From positions 1 through 64,000 of the forward strand of contig CAWCYZ010000002.1 of the NCBI GenBank assembly GCA_963799925.1: DNA of 64,000 nucleotides, in the 5' to 3' direction. Below the pieces are notes generated by a model. The model was not told where the DNA came from. It saw only the letters and a program-made list of their open reading frames with translations, and made no database searches. The stretch is from DATBQN01 sp963799925 (lineage in GTDB: Bacteria; Acidobacteriota; Thermoanaerobaculia; Multivoradales; UBA5704). Below, piece after piece: positions 1 to 8,909 of this stretch. Position 1 is the first letter of the stretch. Each line of letters starts with the position of its first letter. The position numbers and the translations under genes are program-made.

Positions 1-126
1 AATAGCGGCTGCTTACATGCGCCCTTGACAATAATAAGTCGAAGGCTATGCTTCGGGTCAGCGTCGAAGTCGAAACCCTGCTGCCTGCCCTTCCCCTCCG
101 CACCCGGAGGCGCGAGGAGAACGCGT

Positions 127-732
127 ATGCCGAAGAAGAGCCTCACGCTGGCGCTGGCCCTCACTCTCCCCCTCGCCCTCGCCGCCTGCTCCAAGCCGCC
201 GCAGAAGGAGCTCGACGCGGCGCAGTCGCTGCTCGACCAGGCCAAGGCGGCGGGCGGCGAGTCCTATGCCGCCGACTCGTACGGTAAGGCCCAGGAGTCG
301 ATGACCCAGGCCAAGGCCGAGGTCGAGGCGCAGTCCGCCAAGTTCCGCCTCATGCAGAGCTATGGCAAGGCGAGGGCGCTCCTCGCCAAGGCCCAGGCCG
401 ACGCCGAGAAGGCGCGGACCGACGCCGACGGCGGCAAGGTCCAGGCGCAGCAGGACGCCCAGGCTGCCCTCGGCCAGGCCAAGGTCGGCCTCGACGCCGC
501 CTCGGGCGCGGTGGCGACCGCCCCGGCCGGCAAGGACACCCGCGCCGACATCGAGGCGATGAAGGGCGACTTGGCGGCGCTCCGCGCGACGCTCGGCGAG
601 GCACAGACCGCCGACTCGAACGCCGACTACGCGACCGCCCGCCAGAAGGCCGACAAGGTCAAGCAGGAGTCGGCCGCCATCAGCGCCGACGTGGCGCGCG
701 CCGCGCACAAGGCGCGGCGAGCCCGCGCCTAA
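127..732 (+). CDS. Coiled-coil lipoprotein, DUF4398-like
   Basis: A 201-residue exported lipoprotein. The first 20 residues form a basic then hydrophobic signal ending in a LAAC lipobox, so Cys21 should be lipidated. The rest is Ala/Lys/Gln/Glu-rich heptad-like helix with repeated QAKA and AEKA units, resembling DUF4398-type periplasmic proteins. The ATG at 127 follows a GAGGAG ribosome site; an in-frame start at 25 would bury the signal sequence and is rejected. It is first in a run of four co-directional envelope genes, so a structural or scaffolding role near peptidoglycan is plausible, but no enzymatic motif is visible and the exact function is unknown. Confidence 0.8.
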   Translation: MPKKSLTLALALTLPLALAACSKPPQKELDAAQSLLDQAKAAGGESYAADSYGKAQESMTQAKAEVEAQSAKFRLMQSYGKARALLAKAQADAEKARTDADGGKVQAQQDAQAALGQAKVGLDAASGAVATAPAGKDTRADIEAMKGDLAALRATLGEAQTADSNADYATARQKADKVKQESAAISADVARAAHKARRARA

Positions 733-757
733 GGAGCGGCACGGCGGAGCGCCAGCG

Positions 758-1885
758 ATGCGCCGACGGACACCTGGACGGCGCGCGGTCGCCGGCCTCG
801 GCCTCATCCTCCTCGCCGCGGCCGGCGGTCTCGCCGCCTGCGCGCGGCCCGAGGCGCTGCCCTCGCCCGAGGTCGAGCGGGCGCGCGGCGCGCTGCGGCG
901 GGCGCGCATCGAGGCGGCCGGCCTCGCCCCCGGCGAGCTGGCGCGGGCGGTGGCGGCCGCGGCGCGGCTCGAGCGCCGCCTGGCCGAGGCACGCGACGAC
1001 CGCTTCTCGCTCGCCGGCGGGGCGGCGGTGGACCGGCTGACGGTGGAGGCGGAGTCGGCCGCGGTGGCGGCGATGGTCGCCGCCCGCCGTGAGGGGGGGC
1101 GCCGCCGCGCCGAGCTCGCCGCCCGCGGCGACGATCTCGCCCGCCGCCTCGCCGCCCTCGACGGCTATCTCGGCCGCAGCCCGGCCGACCAGGGTCTCCA
1201 CGAGCGGTTCGGGCGGGCGCGCCTCGAGCTCGATATGGCGGGGAGCGCCCTCGCCGCCGGCACCTCCGGCGCCGCGGCGAGCCGGGCCGGCCTCGCGGCG
1301 GCCGCCGCCGGGCTCGCCGCCGCCGCGGCGGAGCTCGACACCCTCGAGGGGCTGCTCGGCGAGCGCTACGCGCGCCTCCGCGATCCGCGGCTCGTCCGCC
1401 GCTGGCAGACGTGGGTCGACGAGACGCTCGCCGAGAGCCGGCAGGCCGGCGGCGCGGTCGTCGTCGACAAGCTGGCGGGGCGGTGCTACCTGCTCCAGGG
1501 CGGCCGGGTGGCGGCGGTCTTCCCCGCCGAGCTGGGGAGGAGCGGCCTCACCGCCAAGCTCTATGCCGGCGACGAGGCGACCCCCGAGGGGCGCTACCGG
1601 GTGACCGACAAGCGCGGCGCCGACGCCACCCGGTACCATCGCGCCCTGATGCTCGACTACCCGACGCCCGACGACCTGCGCCAGTACGGCGCGGCGCGCC
1701 GCCGCGGCCTGGTGCCGGCGGGCCGCGGACCCGGCAGCGGCATCGAGATCCACGGCCGCGGCGGCCGGGCGATCAACTGGACCAACGGCTGCGTGGCTCT
1801 GCGCGACGAGGACATGGACCGCCTCTTCGCGGCGGTCGCGGTCGGCACGCCGGTGACGATCGTGGGGACCGCCCGCCTGCCATGA
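758..1885 (+). CDS. L,D-transpeptidase (YkuD) lipoprotein
   Basis: A 375-residue lipoprotein with a lipobox LAAC (Cys28). An Ala/Arg-rich helical stalk covers about residues 30-220, followed by a C-terminal YkuD domain. The catalytic signature is present: His of EIHGRGG (about residue 332) and Cys of TNGCVAL (about 345). YkuD enzymes make 3-3 crosslinks in peptidoglycan or attach proteins to it. The stop codon overlaps the ATG of the next gene (ATGA), so the two are probably translationally coupled. The Asn-Gly-Cys form instead of the usual Ser/His-Gly-Cys is a mild variation. Family assignment is firm; substrate is unknown. Confidence 0.85.
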   Translation: MRRRTPGRRAVAGLGLILLAAAGGLAACARPEALPSPEVERARGALRRARIEAAGLAPGELARAVAAAARLERRLAEARDDRFSLAGGAAVDRLTVEAESAAVAAMVAARREGGRRRAELAARGDDLARRLAALDGYLGRSPADQGLHERFGRARLELDMAGSALAAGTSGAAASRAGLAAAAAGLAAAAAELDTLEGLLGERYARLRDPRLVRRWQTWVDETLAESRQAGGAVVVDKLAGRCYLLQGGRVAAVFPAELGRSGLTAKLYAGDEATPEGRYRVTDKRGADATRYHRALMLDYPTPDDLRQYGAARRRGLVPAGRGPGSGIEIHGRGGRAINWTNGCVALRDEDMDRLFAAVAVGTPVTIVGTARLP

Positions 1886-2632
1886 CCCGGCTCCCCTCGC
1901 GAGCTCCCGACTCCCGCCTTCCTGCCCTCCCGGCGGCACGGCCGACCGGCAGCTATGCCGTCGCACGCGGCGGCCGGCGCCTCCCGCTGCGCGGCCTCCT
2001 CGCCGCCCTCGGCATCGCCGCCGGCACCCTCGTCCTGGCGCTCGCCGGCGGGCTCGCCGGCGGCTTCAGCTACCGCGAGCTCGGCCGTGTCCCCTACCCG
2101 CGGCCGGCGGGGCCGCGAGCCGGTCCGCGGCGCGGCGAGAGCCGCCGAGCTCGCCCGCCAGACGGCCCATCAGCTGGCGGGCGAAGCGCCGCGCGGCGTC
2201 TACATCGCGGTCGATACGATCGCCAACCGGCTCTACCTGAAGCGCGGCGACCAGGTCCTGCGCGAGGCGGTCTGCTCGACCGGCACCGGCGGCATCCTGG
2301 AGGATCCGGCGACCGGCCGGCGGTGGGTCTTCGAGACCCCGCGCGGCACCCACCGGGTGCAGGCGAAGACGAGGAACCCGGTGTGGAACAAGCCGGACTG
2401 GGCCTTCGTCGAGGACGGCCTCCCCATCCCCGAGCGCGCCGCCGAGCGCCTCGACACCTACTCGCTCGGCGAATACGCCCTCTACCTGGGCGACGGCTAC
2501 CTCATCCACGGCACGCTCTACCAGCGCCTCCTCGGCCGCAGCGTCACCCACGGCTGCGTGCGCCTGGGCGACGACGACCTGGCAGCGGTCTACGCGGCGG
2601 CGCCGATCGGCACCCGCGTCTACATCTATTGA
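1882..2632 (+). CDS. Membrane-anchored L,D-transpeptidase (YkuD), frame interrupted
   Basis: The start ATG at 1882 overlaps the previous stop. The N-terminal frame encodes a basic segment and one transmembrane helix (LLAALGIAAGTLVLALAGG), but runs out of family sequence near 2100. The YkuD domain continues in the +1 frame to the stop at 2632. Removing one base around the C-run at 2090 joins both parts into a 249-residue protein. The C-terminal part shows the catalytic HGCVRLGDDD motif and a preceding YLIHGT segment. This is the second YkuD enzyme of the operon. I read the break as a single inserted base (sequence error or recent mutation), since both halves are well conserved. Confidence 0.75.
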
Positions 2633-3339
2633 TGCCGACGGGCGCCCTCGCCACCCTCGCCACCTTGGCCCTCCTCGCGGCGATGCCGGCAGCGGCCGCC
2701 GGCACGCCGCCGGCGCCGAGCGCCGCCGACGAGCGGGCGCGCGGGGCGGCGCTCGAGACCGAGCTCGAGGCGGCGCGGAGCCATCGGCTCTACCTGCTCC
2801 TCGACCCCGCCGGCCCCGCCCTCGAGCTCCGGTCGGACGGCCTGGTGCTCCGCCGCTTCCCCGTCGAGAGCGCGCTCTTCGGCCGCTCGCGCCTCGCCGC
2901 GGGCGAGCCCGCCTGGCCGGCCTACGGCTTCACCCTGGTCTCCGAGCTGCAGGAGGCGGAGCGGCCGAAGATCCCCATCCAGGCTCCGCAGGCCGACCCC
3001 GCCAACGCCAAGGCGCCGGTCCCGGCGACCGCGACCCCGGCGTTCGGGGCGGCGCGCGCGGAGGCGTTCGGCAGGACCCCCGCCTACTACCGGCTGCGCT
3101 TCGAGCCGCCGCTCGACGTCTCGATCCTGGGCGAGGCGGGGGTCGCGAACCTCCCCGGCCGGCTGTGGCGCGCCCGCCATCGCCTCGTCGAGGGCTGGGA
3201 GGCGCTCTTCGCCACCCTGCGCGGCGAGACGGCGCCCCCCCGCGTCGTCCTCACCATGACGCCCGACGAGGCCCGCCGGCTGTTCGTGACGCTGTTGCCG
3301 AAGATGCGGCTGGTCGTGGCGGGGCCGCCGGCGAGGTAG
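2632..3339 (+). CDS. Secreted protein of an L,D-transpeptidase operon
   Basis: A 235-residue protein with a signal peptide (cleavage likely after AAAA-AG near residue 23). Its ATG overlaps the preceding TGA (TGATG), which argues for coupling. After the signal comes a helical segment and a strand-rich part (SHRLYLLLDPAGPALELRSD) that resembles the start of a YkuD-type fold, but no HGC motif follows. It may be a catalytically inactive partner of the two transpeptidases upstream. I recognise no specific family. Confidence 0.7.
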   Translation: MPTGALATLATLALLAAMPAAAAGTPPAPSAADERARGAALETELEAARSHRLYLLLDPAGPALELRSDGLVLRRFPVESALFGRSRLAAGEPAWPAYGFTLVSELQEAERPKIPIQAPQADPANAKAPVPATATPAFGAARAEAFGRTPAYYRLRFEPPLDVSILGEAGVANLPGRLWRARHRLVEGWEALFATLRGETAPPRVVLTMTPDEARRLFVTLLPKMRLVVAGPPAR

Positions 3340-3360
3340 CCGCGCGCTCTACCGGCCGGG

Positions 3361-3416
3361 AGTGGGTCCGTGGGGTGCGCTGCGGGCGGCCGTCCTCGGG
3401 ACCCAACGGACCCAGT
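3361..3416. terminator. Inverted repeat between convergent genes
   Basis: The arms at 3361-3371 and 3406-3416 match at 10 of 11 positions, and a GC-rich loop lies between. The hairpin sits in the 79-bp gap between two converging genes. A direct repeat TACCGGCCGG flanks it at 3350 and 3420. There is no T-run, so a bidirectional terminator is likely but not certain. Confidence 0.5.
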
Positions 3417-3418
3417 GC

Positions 3419-3910
3419 CTACCGGCCGGTCGCCTTGTGCCGCAGCCGCCCCAGGAACCGGTTGAGCGGGTTGTCGCGCGACAGGAACGGCAGCACCGGC
3501 TCGCGGCGGAAACCGATCTCCCGCTGCAGGGCGAGCAGCTCCAGGTGGTGGGAATCGATCTTCAGCCCCTTCTCGATGGCGCGCACCGCGCCGCGGCGCT
3601 CGCCGTCGAGGAGGTGGGTGCGCGCCAGGTTGAGGTAGTTCTCCGGGTGATAGAACTCGATCTTGATGGCGTGCTGGCAGAGCTTCACCCCCTCCTTCAC
3701 CCGGCGCTCGCAGCGCGCGATGCCGTAGCCGAGATAGGAGTAGAAGAGGCCGGGCAGCACGGCGCGGTCCGTCGACTGGGCGAGGTAGCCCAGGATGGCG
3801 AGGCCGCGGTCCCATTCGCCGACGCGGCAGAGGTCGAGCCCGCGATGGAGGGTGTCCGAGATCTCCGGGCGGCCGTGGCCGGCGGCGGTCCGTTCAAATG
3901 GGGGGGACAT
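3419..3910 (-). CDS. TPR-repeat protein
   Basis: A protein of about 163 residues built from helical tetratricopeptide-like repeats: GLAILGYLAQ, YSYLGYGIARCERR, LCQHAIKIEFYHPENYLNLARTH and ALRAIEKGLKID-like segments (here AVRAIEKGLKIDSHH), ending in a short basic tail. The upstream in-frame start at 3961 is possible, but the ATG at 3910 lies 10 bases after a TATAAT box and is preferred. It is divergently transcribed from a TPR/cNMP-binding protein whose repeats look similar, so the two probably act together. Cytosolic protein-interaction role inferred; partner unknown. Confidence 0.75.
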   Translation of the reverse strand: MSPPFERTAAGHGRPEISDTLHRGLDLCRVGEWDRGLAILGYLAQSTDRAVLPGLFYSYLGYGIARCERRVKEGVKLCQHAIKIEFYHPENYLNLARTHLLDGERRGAVRAIEKGLKIDSHHLELLALQREIGFRREPVLPFLSRDNPLNRFLGRLRHKATGR

Positions 3911-3920
3911 CTGGTGGGTG

Positions 3921-3949
3921 ATTATAGAAAGATACGCATTCAAATTCGA
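3921..3949 (-). promoter_or_regulatory. Promoter for TPR gene (leaderless)
   Basis: On the minus strand a perfect TATAAT (3926-3921) ends 10 bases before the ATG at 3910, with TCGAAT (3949-3944) 17 bases further upstream as a poor -35. No ribosome site precedes the ATG, so the transcript is probably leaderless. Confidence 0.55.
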
Positions 3950-4038
3950 GCCTCGGGCCAACCGATGGTTGTAAGGGCTACAAGCCGGCGCGCCTGGTGG
4001 TACACTACGCGCTCACTTTTCAACTGGAACATGCCTTC

Positions 4039-5808
4039 ATGAGCGATGCGCCAGGCTTCCCCCAGGATCTCGCCGAGCTGACCGGGCTGGCGCAGCGCTT
4101 CGTCGAGCGCGAGATGTACGAGGAGGCGGCGGAGCTCTACCTGCTCGCCCTGCGCCTCGATCCCAAGAACCTGGGGGTCAAGCTCGGCCTCGCCGAGGCG
4201 CGCAAGCTCCAGCGCCAGAAGGGCGGGCGGCCGGGGAGCTTGAAGGAGCGGATGCGCGAGCAGTTCCGGCGCAACGCCATCGACGCCGCGCACTTCCTCG
4301 GCCTCGCCCACCTCTATGCCGAGAAGGGCGAGCACGGCCGCGCCGTCGAGTGCCTGGAGGTCGCCAAGGCCAAGGACCCGGCGGACCCCGCCCACCACAA
4401 GCTCCACGGCCGCATCCTCTTCCGCCGCCAGGACTTCGACGGCGCCGCCGAGGAGTTCGGCAAGGCGCTGCGCTACAACCCGTTCGACCGCGAGACCGCC
4501 GAGAGCCTGGGGCGCGCCGAGTACGAGCGCAAGCAGTTCGAGGCCGCCCTCGCCGCCGCCGTGCACGCCTTCCTGCTGCTCCACGACGCCGACAGCGAAG
4601 CGGTCGAGCGGGTGCGGCGGCGGATCCAGACCCTGAAGCAGATCCTCGGCTGGGGCAGCCGCGAGCTCGGCCGCGTCTTCCGCGACCAGCAGGACCAGCT
4701 CCACACCGCCTTCGATCGCCTGGAGTGGCACCGCGAGCGCTTCCTCGCGGAGGGGGGGATGCCGGGGAGCGCCCTCTTCGCCGGCGCGCCGTCCAAGGTC
4801 ACCGGCGGCCAGATCGAGCTCGCCACCCGCCTGCGCCGGCTGCACCTCTGGTCGCACCTCTCGGACGAGCAGATCTTCCGGCTCACCAAGAGCGTCGGCG
4901 AGGAGGACCACGACATCGGCAGCGTGATCTTCGCCCACACGAGCGCCGGCCAGGACCTCTACATCCTCGAGCGCGGCGAGATCACCATCCAGCGTCCGAC
5001 CTCCTACGGCACCTTCACCCTCGGCACGCTCGAGCCCGGCGACTTCTTCGGCGAGGCGAGCTTCATCACCCGCCAGGAGCGCTCGGGCGACGCCATCGCC
5101 GCGCAACCCTGCCAGGTGCTCCGCCTCGACGCCAGGATCCTGGAGCAGCTCATCGCCGACTTCCCCGAGCTCGGCACCCAGCTCTACTGGAGCTTCTGGC
5201 ACAGTCTGGCGAGGAAGCTGCGGGGCACCAACGAGCAGCTCAAGAGCTTCTTCTCCTCCGACGCGATGCCGGAGAACTTCCTGCGCCTGCGCCGCCAGCC
5301 GGCCGGCACGCCGGGCGCGGTCAAGGTCGAATCGAGCGACAAAATTCGGCTGTTCCGCGAGCAGGGATTGTCACGCCGCGAGCTGATGACGCTCGCGACG
5401 TTCTCCAGAGAGAAGAGGTTCGCCGAGGGCGCCTTCCTCTTCCAGGAGGGGGACAAGGGCGCCGAGATGTACGTCATCCTCGAGGGGCGGGCGATGATCA
5501 GGAAGTTCATCCCCGGCGCCGGCGAGGAGGCCCTCGCGATCCTCGAGCGCGGCGACTTCTTCGGCGAGATGTCGCTCGTCGACGGCGAGCCCCGCTCGGC
5601 CGACGCCAAGGCGTACGCCGGCCCCCTGACCGTCCTCGCCCTCGATCAGGCGACCGTCAAGGAGGTGCTGGCGATGGACCCCCACGCCTCGCTCGAGTTC
5701 CTCCAGCTCCTCTGCCGGCTGGTCGCCAACCGCCTGCGCGAGATCGACGAGAAAGTCATCGGCTGGCGCATCCTCTCCGGCGAGCGCTCCGAGAGCGCGT
5801 CGGCGTAA
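4039..5808 (+). CDS. TPR protein with two cyclic-nucleotide-binding domains
   Basis: A 589-residue cytosolic protein. Residues 1-200 are TPR-like (YEEAAELYLLALRLDP, HGRAVECLEVAKAKDP, FDGAAEEFGKALRYNP). Two cNMP-binding beta-barrels follow, at about 265-405 and 430-580, each with the phosphate-binding-cassette-like GDFFGE motif (LEPGDFFGEASF and LERGDFFGEMSLVDGEPRSA). The second keeps the Arg expected for cNMP phosphate contact; the first has a divergent ERSGDA. There is no DNA-binding helix-turn-helix, so it is not a Crp-type regulator; a nucleotide-gated scaffold is more likely. The ATG at 4039 is preferred over an in-frame GTG at 3997. Confidence 0.8.
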   Translation: MSDAPGFPQDLAELTGLAQRFVEREMYEEAAELYLLALRLDPKNLGVKLGLAEARKLQRQKGGRPGSLKERMREQFRRNAIDAAHFLGLAHLYAEKGEHGRAVECLEVAKAKDPADPAHHKLHGRILFRRQDFDGAAEEFGKALRYNPFDRETAESLGRAEYERKQFEAALAAAVHAFLLLHDADSEAVERVRRRIQTLKQILGWGSRELGRVFRDQQDQLHTAFDRLEWHRERFLAEGGMPGSALFAGAPSKVTGGQIELATRLRRLHLWSHLSDEQIFRLTKSVGEEDHDIGSVIFAHTSAGQDLYILERGEITIQRPTSYGTFTLGTLEPGDFFGEASFITRQERSGDAIAAQPCQVLRLDARILEQLIADFPELGTQLYWSFWHSLARKLRGTNEQLKSFFSSDAMPENFLRLRRQPAGTPGAVKVESSDKIRLFREQGLSRRELMTLATFSREKRFAEGAFLFQEGDKGAEMYVILEGRAMIRKFIPGAGEEALAILERGDFFGEMSLVDGEPRSADAKAYAGPLTVLALDQATVKEVLAMDPHASLEFLQLLCRLVANRLREIDEKVIGWRILSGERSESASA

Positions 5809-5834
5809 ACCTGCATCAACACAGGCGAATCGAC

Positions 5835-5868
5835 TGCTGCCCGGCACCTCGGGGCTGGCAGGATTTTT
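5835..5868 (+). terminator. Rho-independent terminator after TPR/cNMP gene
   Basis: An imperfect hairpin (CTGC-TGCCC pairing with GGGCTGGCAG) is followed by a run of five T. It lies 30 bases after the stop codon at 5808. Confidence 0.5.
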
Positions 5869-5930
5869 GCTTCGAGACGTGATCGTCAACGATGCCGGCA
5901 ATTCTTAACCGCCCCGGCTGGAGATCCGCC

Positions 5931-6200
5931 ATGATGACCGATCACGCCAAGCCCGACGCCTTCCACAAGCTGCTGCACGGCGACTCGTCGCGGGACGAGA
6001 CGCGGCAGATCGTCCGCCACCTGCTCGCGGGCTGCGGGCGCTGCCTCAAGCGCTCCGCCACGGCGCAGACGGCGGACGGCGGCCCCGGCGCGTGGAAGTA
6101 CGACGACATGTTCGACCGCATGGAGCGCTGGCTCGACCTCGAGCTGGCGCGCGAGACCGAGACGGTCCCCATGGCGGTCGCGGTCGGCGCGCATCCGTAA
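5931..6200 (+). CDS. Small zinc-finger-like protein (anti-sigma type)
   Basis: A protein of about 89 residues. It contains HLLAGCGRC, a His-x4-Cys-x2-Cys motif embedded in helices, close to the zinc-binding anti-sigma (ZAS) pattern His-x3-Cys-x2-Cys. Small proteins of this kind often sit next to signalling or TPR genes in Acidobacteriota-like genomes. There is no transmembrane segment, so a soluble regulator is more likely than a membrane anti-sigma factor, and no sigma factor gene is adjacent. Two ATG codons (5931, 5934) follow a GGAG. Function inferred only from the motif. Confidence 0.65.
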   Translation: MMTDHAKPDAFHKLLHGDSSRDETRQIVRHLLAGCGRCLKRSATAQTADGGPGAWKYDDMFDRMERWLDLELARETETVPMAVAVGAHP

Positions 6201-6284
6201 GCGCGGGGATCGGGAGCCCGCCTCCGGAGCGGGCGGGCGCCGCGGGCGCCGCGGGCGCCGCGCCTCCAACTCTTATGCCCCGCC

Positions 6285-6290
6285 TATAAT
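6285..6290 (+). promoter_or_regulatory. TATAAT -10 box, leaderless argE
   Basis: A perfect TATAAT ends nine bases before the argE ATG and there is no room for a ribosome site. No clear -35 is visible. Confidence 0.5.
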
Positions 6291-6299
6291 CGGCGGGCG

Positions 6300-7470
6300 A
6301 TGACCTCTCCTTTCCTCTCGGACGCGGAGCTCCTCGCCCGCCTGGTCGCGTTCGACTCCACCAGCCATCTCTCGAACCTGCCCATCGCCGACTTCCTCGC
6401 CGGCTACCTCGACCGGCCCGGGGTGCGCGTCGAGCGCAATCTCTCGCCGGCGGGCGACAAGGCGAACCTCGTCGTCTGGCTGGGTCCCGAGCCGGGCGAG
6501 GCCCGGGAGGGCCTCGTGCTCTCCGGGCACATGGACGTCGTGCCGCCCGGCGAGGGGTGGGCGAGCGATCCCTTCGCGCTGACCGACGCCGGCGACCGCT
6601 ATGTCGGCCGCGGCGCCTGCGACATGAAGGGCTTCCTCGCCTTAGCCGCCAACCTGGCGGCCGGCGTGGCGGACCGGGCCGCCGCCCGCCTGCGGGCGCC
6701 GCTGGTCCTCGTCTTCACCTACGACGAGGAGGTGGGGACGCTCGGGGCGCGGCGGCTGGTCGAGAGCTATCCCGCCGGGCGCCGGCTGCCCTGCCAGGCG
6801 ATCATCGGCGAGCCCACCTCCTGCCGCGTGGCGCGCCTGCACAAGGGCCACCTGAAGATGCGCCTGACGCTCCACGGCGTGAGCGCCCACAGCGGCTATC
6901 CCGCACCTCGGCGAGAGCGCCATCGAGCCCGCCGGGCGGGTGATCGTGGCCTTGGCCGAGCTCCGGCGCGCCCTCGCGGCCGAGCCGGCGCCCCACGGCG
7001 AGCTCTTCCCCGAGGTGCCCTACGTCCCCTTGAACGTCGGCACCGTCCACGGCGGGACGGCGATCAACGTCGTGCCCGAGCGCTGCGTCGTCGAGCTCGG
7101 CGTGCGGCCGCTGCCGGGGATGGATTCCGCCGCGCTCGCCGCGCGCGTCGCGGCGGCGGCGCGCGCCGCCGCGGCGCCGGCGGTGCCGGCCGTCGAGGTG
7201 ATCTCCGACAGCCCGCCCCTCCTCGCCGCGGCGGACGCCCCCATCCTCCGCCACCTGGCGGCGGCGGTCGGCCAGCGGGAGGCGGGCTCGGTCTCCTTCG
7301 CGACGGACGCCGGCTGGCTCGCCGGGCTGGGAATCGACTGCGCGATCTGGGGCCCGGGCTCGATCGAGGTCGCCCACAAGCCGAACGAGCACCTGCCGAA
7401 GGCCGAGCTCGCGGCCGCCCGCGGGGTGCTCGCCGCCGCCGTCGAGCGCTTCTGCGGCGAGGCCGCTTGA
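6300..7470 (+). CDS. argE: Acetylornithine deacetylase (M20), frame interrupted
   Basis: A zinc hydrolase that removes the acetyl group from N-acetylornithine in arginine synthesis. The N-terminal part shows the M20 metal ligands: His in SGHMDVVPP, Asp in GRGACDMKGF, Glu-Glu in TYDEEVGTLGAR, then IGEPTS. The C-terminal part has INVVPERC and the final ligand His in HKPNEH. The two parts are in different frames; dropping one C of the run at 6900-6902 (SGYP to HLGESAIEP) gives one 389-residue protein, the usual ArgE length. DapE-like deacylases are related, but the LVAFDSTSHLSNLPI start fits ArgE best. Confidence 0.8.
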
Positions 7471-7570
7471 GCCCCCCCGCGCCGTCGGCTGCCGGGGGCC
7501 CGGGGCCATCGAAGCCGTCGAAGCCGTCGAGGCGGAGCTCACCTGGATCGCCGGCGGTTTCGCGCCCGGC

Positions 7571-8884
7571 GTGCGGGTCGAGATCGGCGCCGACGGGCGC
7601 ATCGCGCGAATCGACCGTCGGCTCGATCGCGCTCCGGCCGGCGGCGCCCGGCGGGAAGCGCTCGCCCTGCCCGCGGAGCCGGCCGCGCCCGTCCGCCGCC
7701 TGCCGCGCCGCGCCCTCCTCCCCGGCTTCGTCAGCGCCCACTCGCACGCCTTCCAGCGCGGCCTGCGCGGGCGCGGCGAGCGCTTCCCGCCGGGCGCCGC
7801 CGGCAGCTTCTGGACCTGGCGCGAGGCGATGTACGAGCTGGTCGCGAGCCTCGACGCGCCGCGCTTCCGCGCCCTCTGCGCGCAGACCTTCCGCGAGATG
7901 CGCGCCGCGGGGATCACCGCCGTCGGCGAGTTCCACTACTTCCATCATGCGGCTGGCGAGGCGGCCGGCGGGGCGGGCGGCGAGGACTGGGCCTTCGACG
8001 ACCTGGTGATCGAGGCGGCGGCCGAGGCGGGCATCCGCCTGGTGCTGCTCGAGGCCTACTACCGGACCGGCGGCATCGGCCGGCCGCTCGAGGGGGCGCA
8101 GCGCCGCTTCCACACCCCGTCGCCGGAAGCCTACTGGCGGCAGATGGACCGCCTGGCGGCGCGCCTCGACCCGCGCCGGCAGACCCTGGGCGCCGCCGTC
8201 CACAGCCTGCGCGCGGCGAGCCGCGAGGACTTGGCCACGGTCCACGCCGAGGCGCGGCGGCGCGGGCTCCCCTTCCACCTCCATCTCGAAGAGCAGCGGC
8301 GGGAGATCGAGGAGGTCGCCGCCGCCTATGCCGCCCGGCCGATGGAGGTCCTCCGGCGCACCCTGGGCGGCGACCCGCGCGGGGTCACCGCCGTCCACTG
8401 CACGCACAGCGACCCCGGCGACATGGAGCGCTACGGGGCGGCCGGCGGCGGCGTCTGCCTCTGCCCGCTGACCGAGGCCAACCTGGGCGACGGGATCGCG
8501 GACCTGCCGGGGATGCGGCGGGCCGGCGCCCTCCTCTCGCTCGGCAGCGACTCGAACGCGCGGATCTCGACCCTCGAGGAGATGCGCTGGCTGGAGTACG
8601 GCCAGCGCCTGCGGAGCGAGAGCCGCGGCGTCCTCGCCGACACCGAGGGAGAGGTCGCCCGCGTGGCGCTCGCCGCGGCGACGACGGGCGGCGCCGCCGC
8701 TCTCGGCCTCCCCGCCGGAGCCATCGAGCCCGGCCTCTGGGCCGACTTCGCCCTCGTCGACCTCGACGCCCCGACCCTCGCCGGAGCCACCCCCGAGACG
8801 CTCCTCGACGCCCTCGTCTTCGGCGCCGCCGAGGAGGCGATCGCCGGGACGTGCGTGGGCGGCGAGTGGCGGGAGCGGGGGTGA
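7571..8884 (+). CDS. hutF: Formimidoylglutamate deiminase
   Basis: A 437-residue amidohydrolase that deiminates N-formimino-L-glutamate in the five-step histidine degradation pathway. Metal and substrate motifs are clear: LLPGFVSAHSHAFQRG at the start, HLHLEEQRREIEE, AVHCTHSD, the HutF-typical CPLTEANLGDG and LGSDSNAR. The first GTG is at 7571, but about 10 upstream codons in the same frame (AELTWIAGGFAPG, from about 7535) also look like HutF and have no start codon. The real start may be hidden by another indel. It lies about 100 bases after argE and may be cotranscribed; other hut genes are absent here. Confidence 0.85.
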   Translation: MRVEIGADGRIARIDRRLDRAPAGGARREALALPAEPAAPVRRLPRRALLPGFVSAHSHAFQRGLRGRGERFPPGAAGSFWTWREAMYELVASLDAPRFRALCAQTFREMRAAGITAVGEFHYFHHAAGEAAGGAGGEDWAFDDLVIEAAAEAGIRLVLLEAYYRTGGIGRPLEGAQRRFHTPSPEAYWRQMDRLAARLDPRRQTLGAAVHSLRAASREDLATVHAEARRRGLPFHLHLEEQRREIEEVAAAYAARPMEVLRRTLGGDPRGVTAVHCTHSDPGDMERYGAAGGGVCLCPLTEANLGDGIADLPGMRRAGALLSLGSDSNARISTLEEMRWLEYGQRLRSESRGVLADTEGEVARVALAAATTGGAAALGLPAGAIEPGLWADFALVDLDAPTLAGATPETLLDALVFGAAEEAIAGTCVGGEWRERG

Positions 8885-8909
8885 GGGTTGAGATCCGTCG
8901 GGCCGGGGG

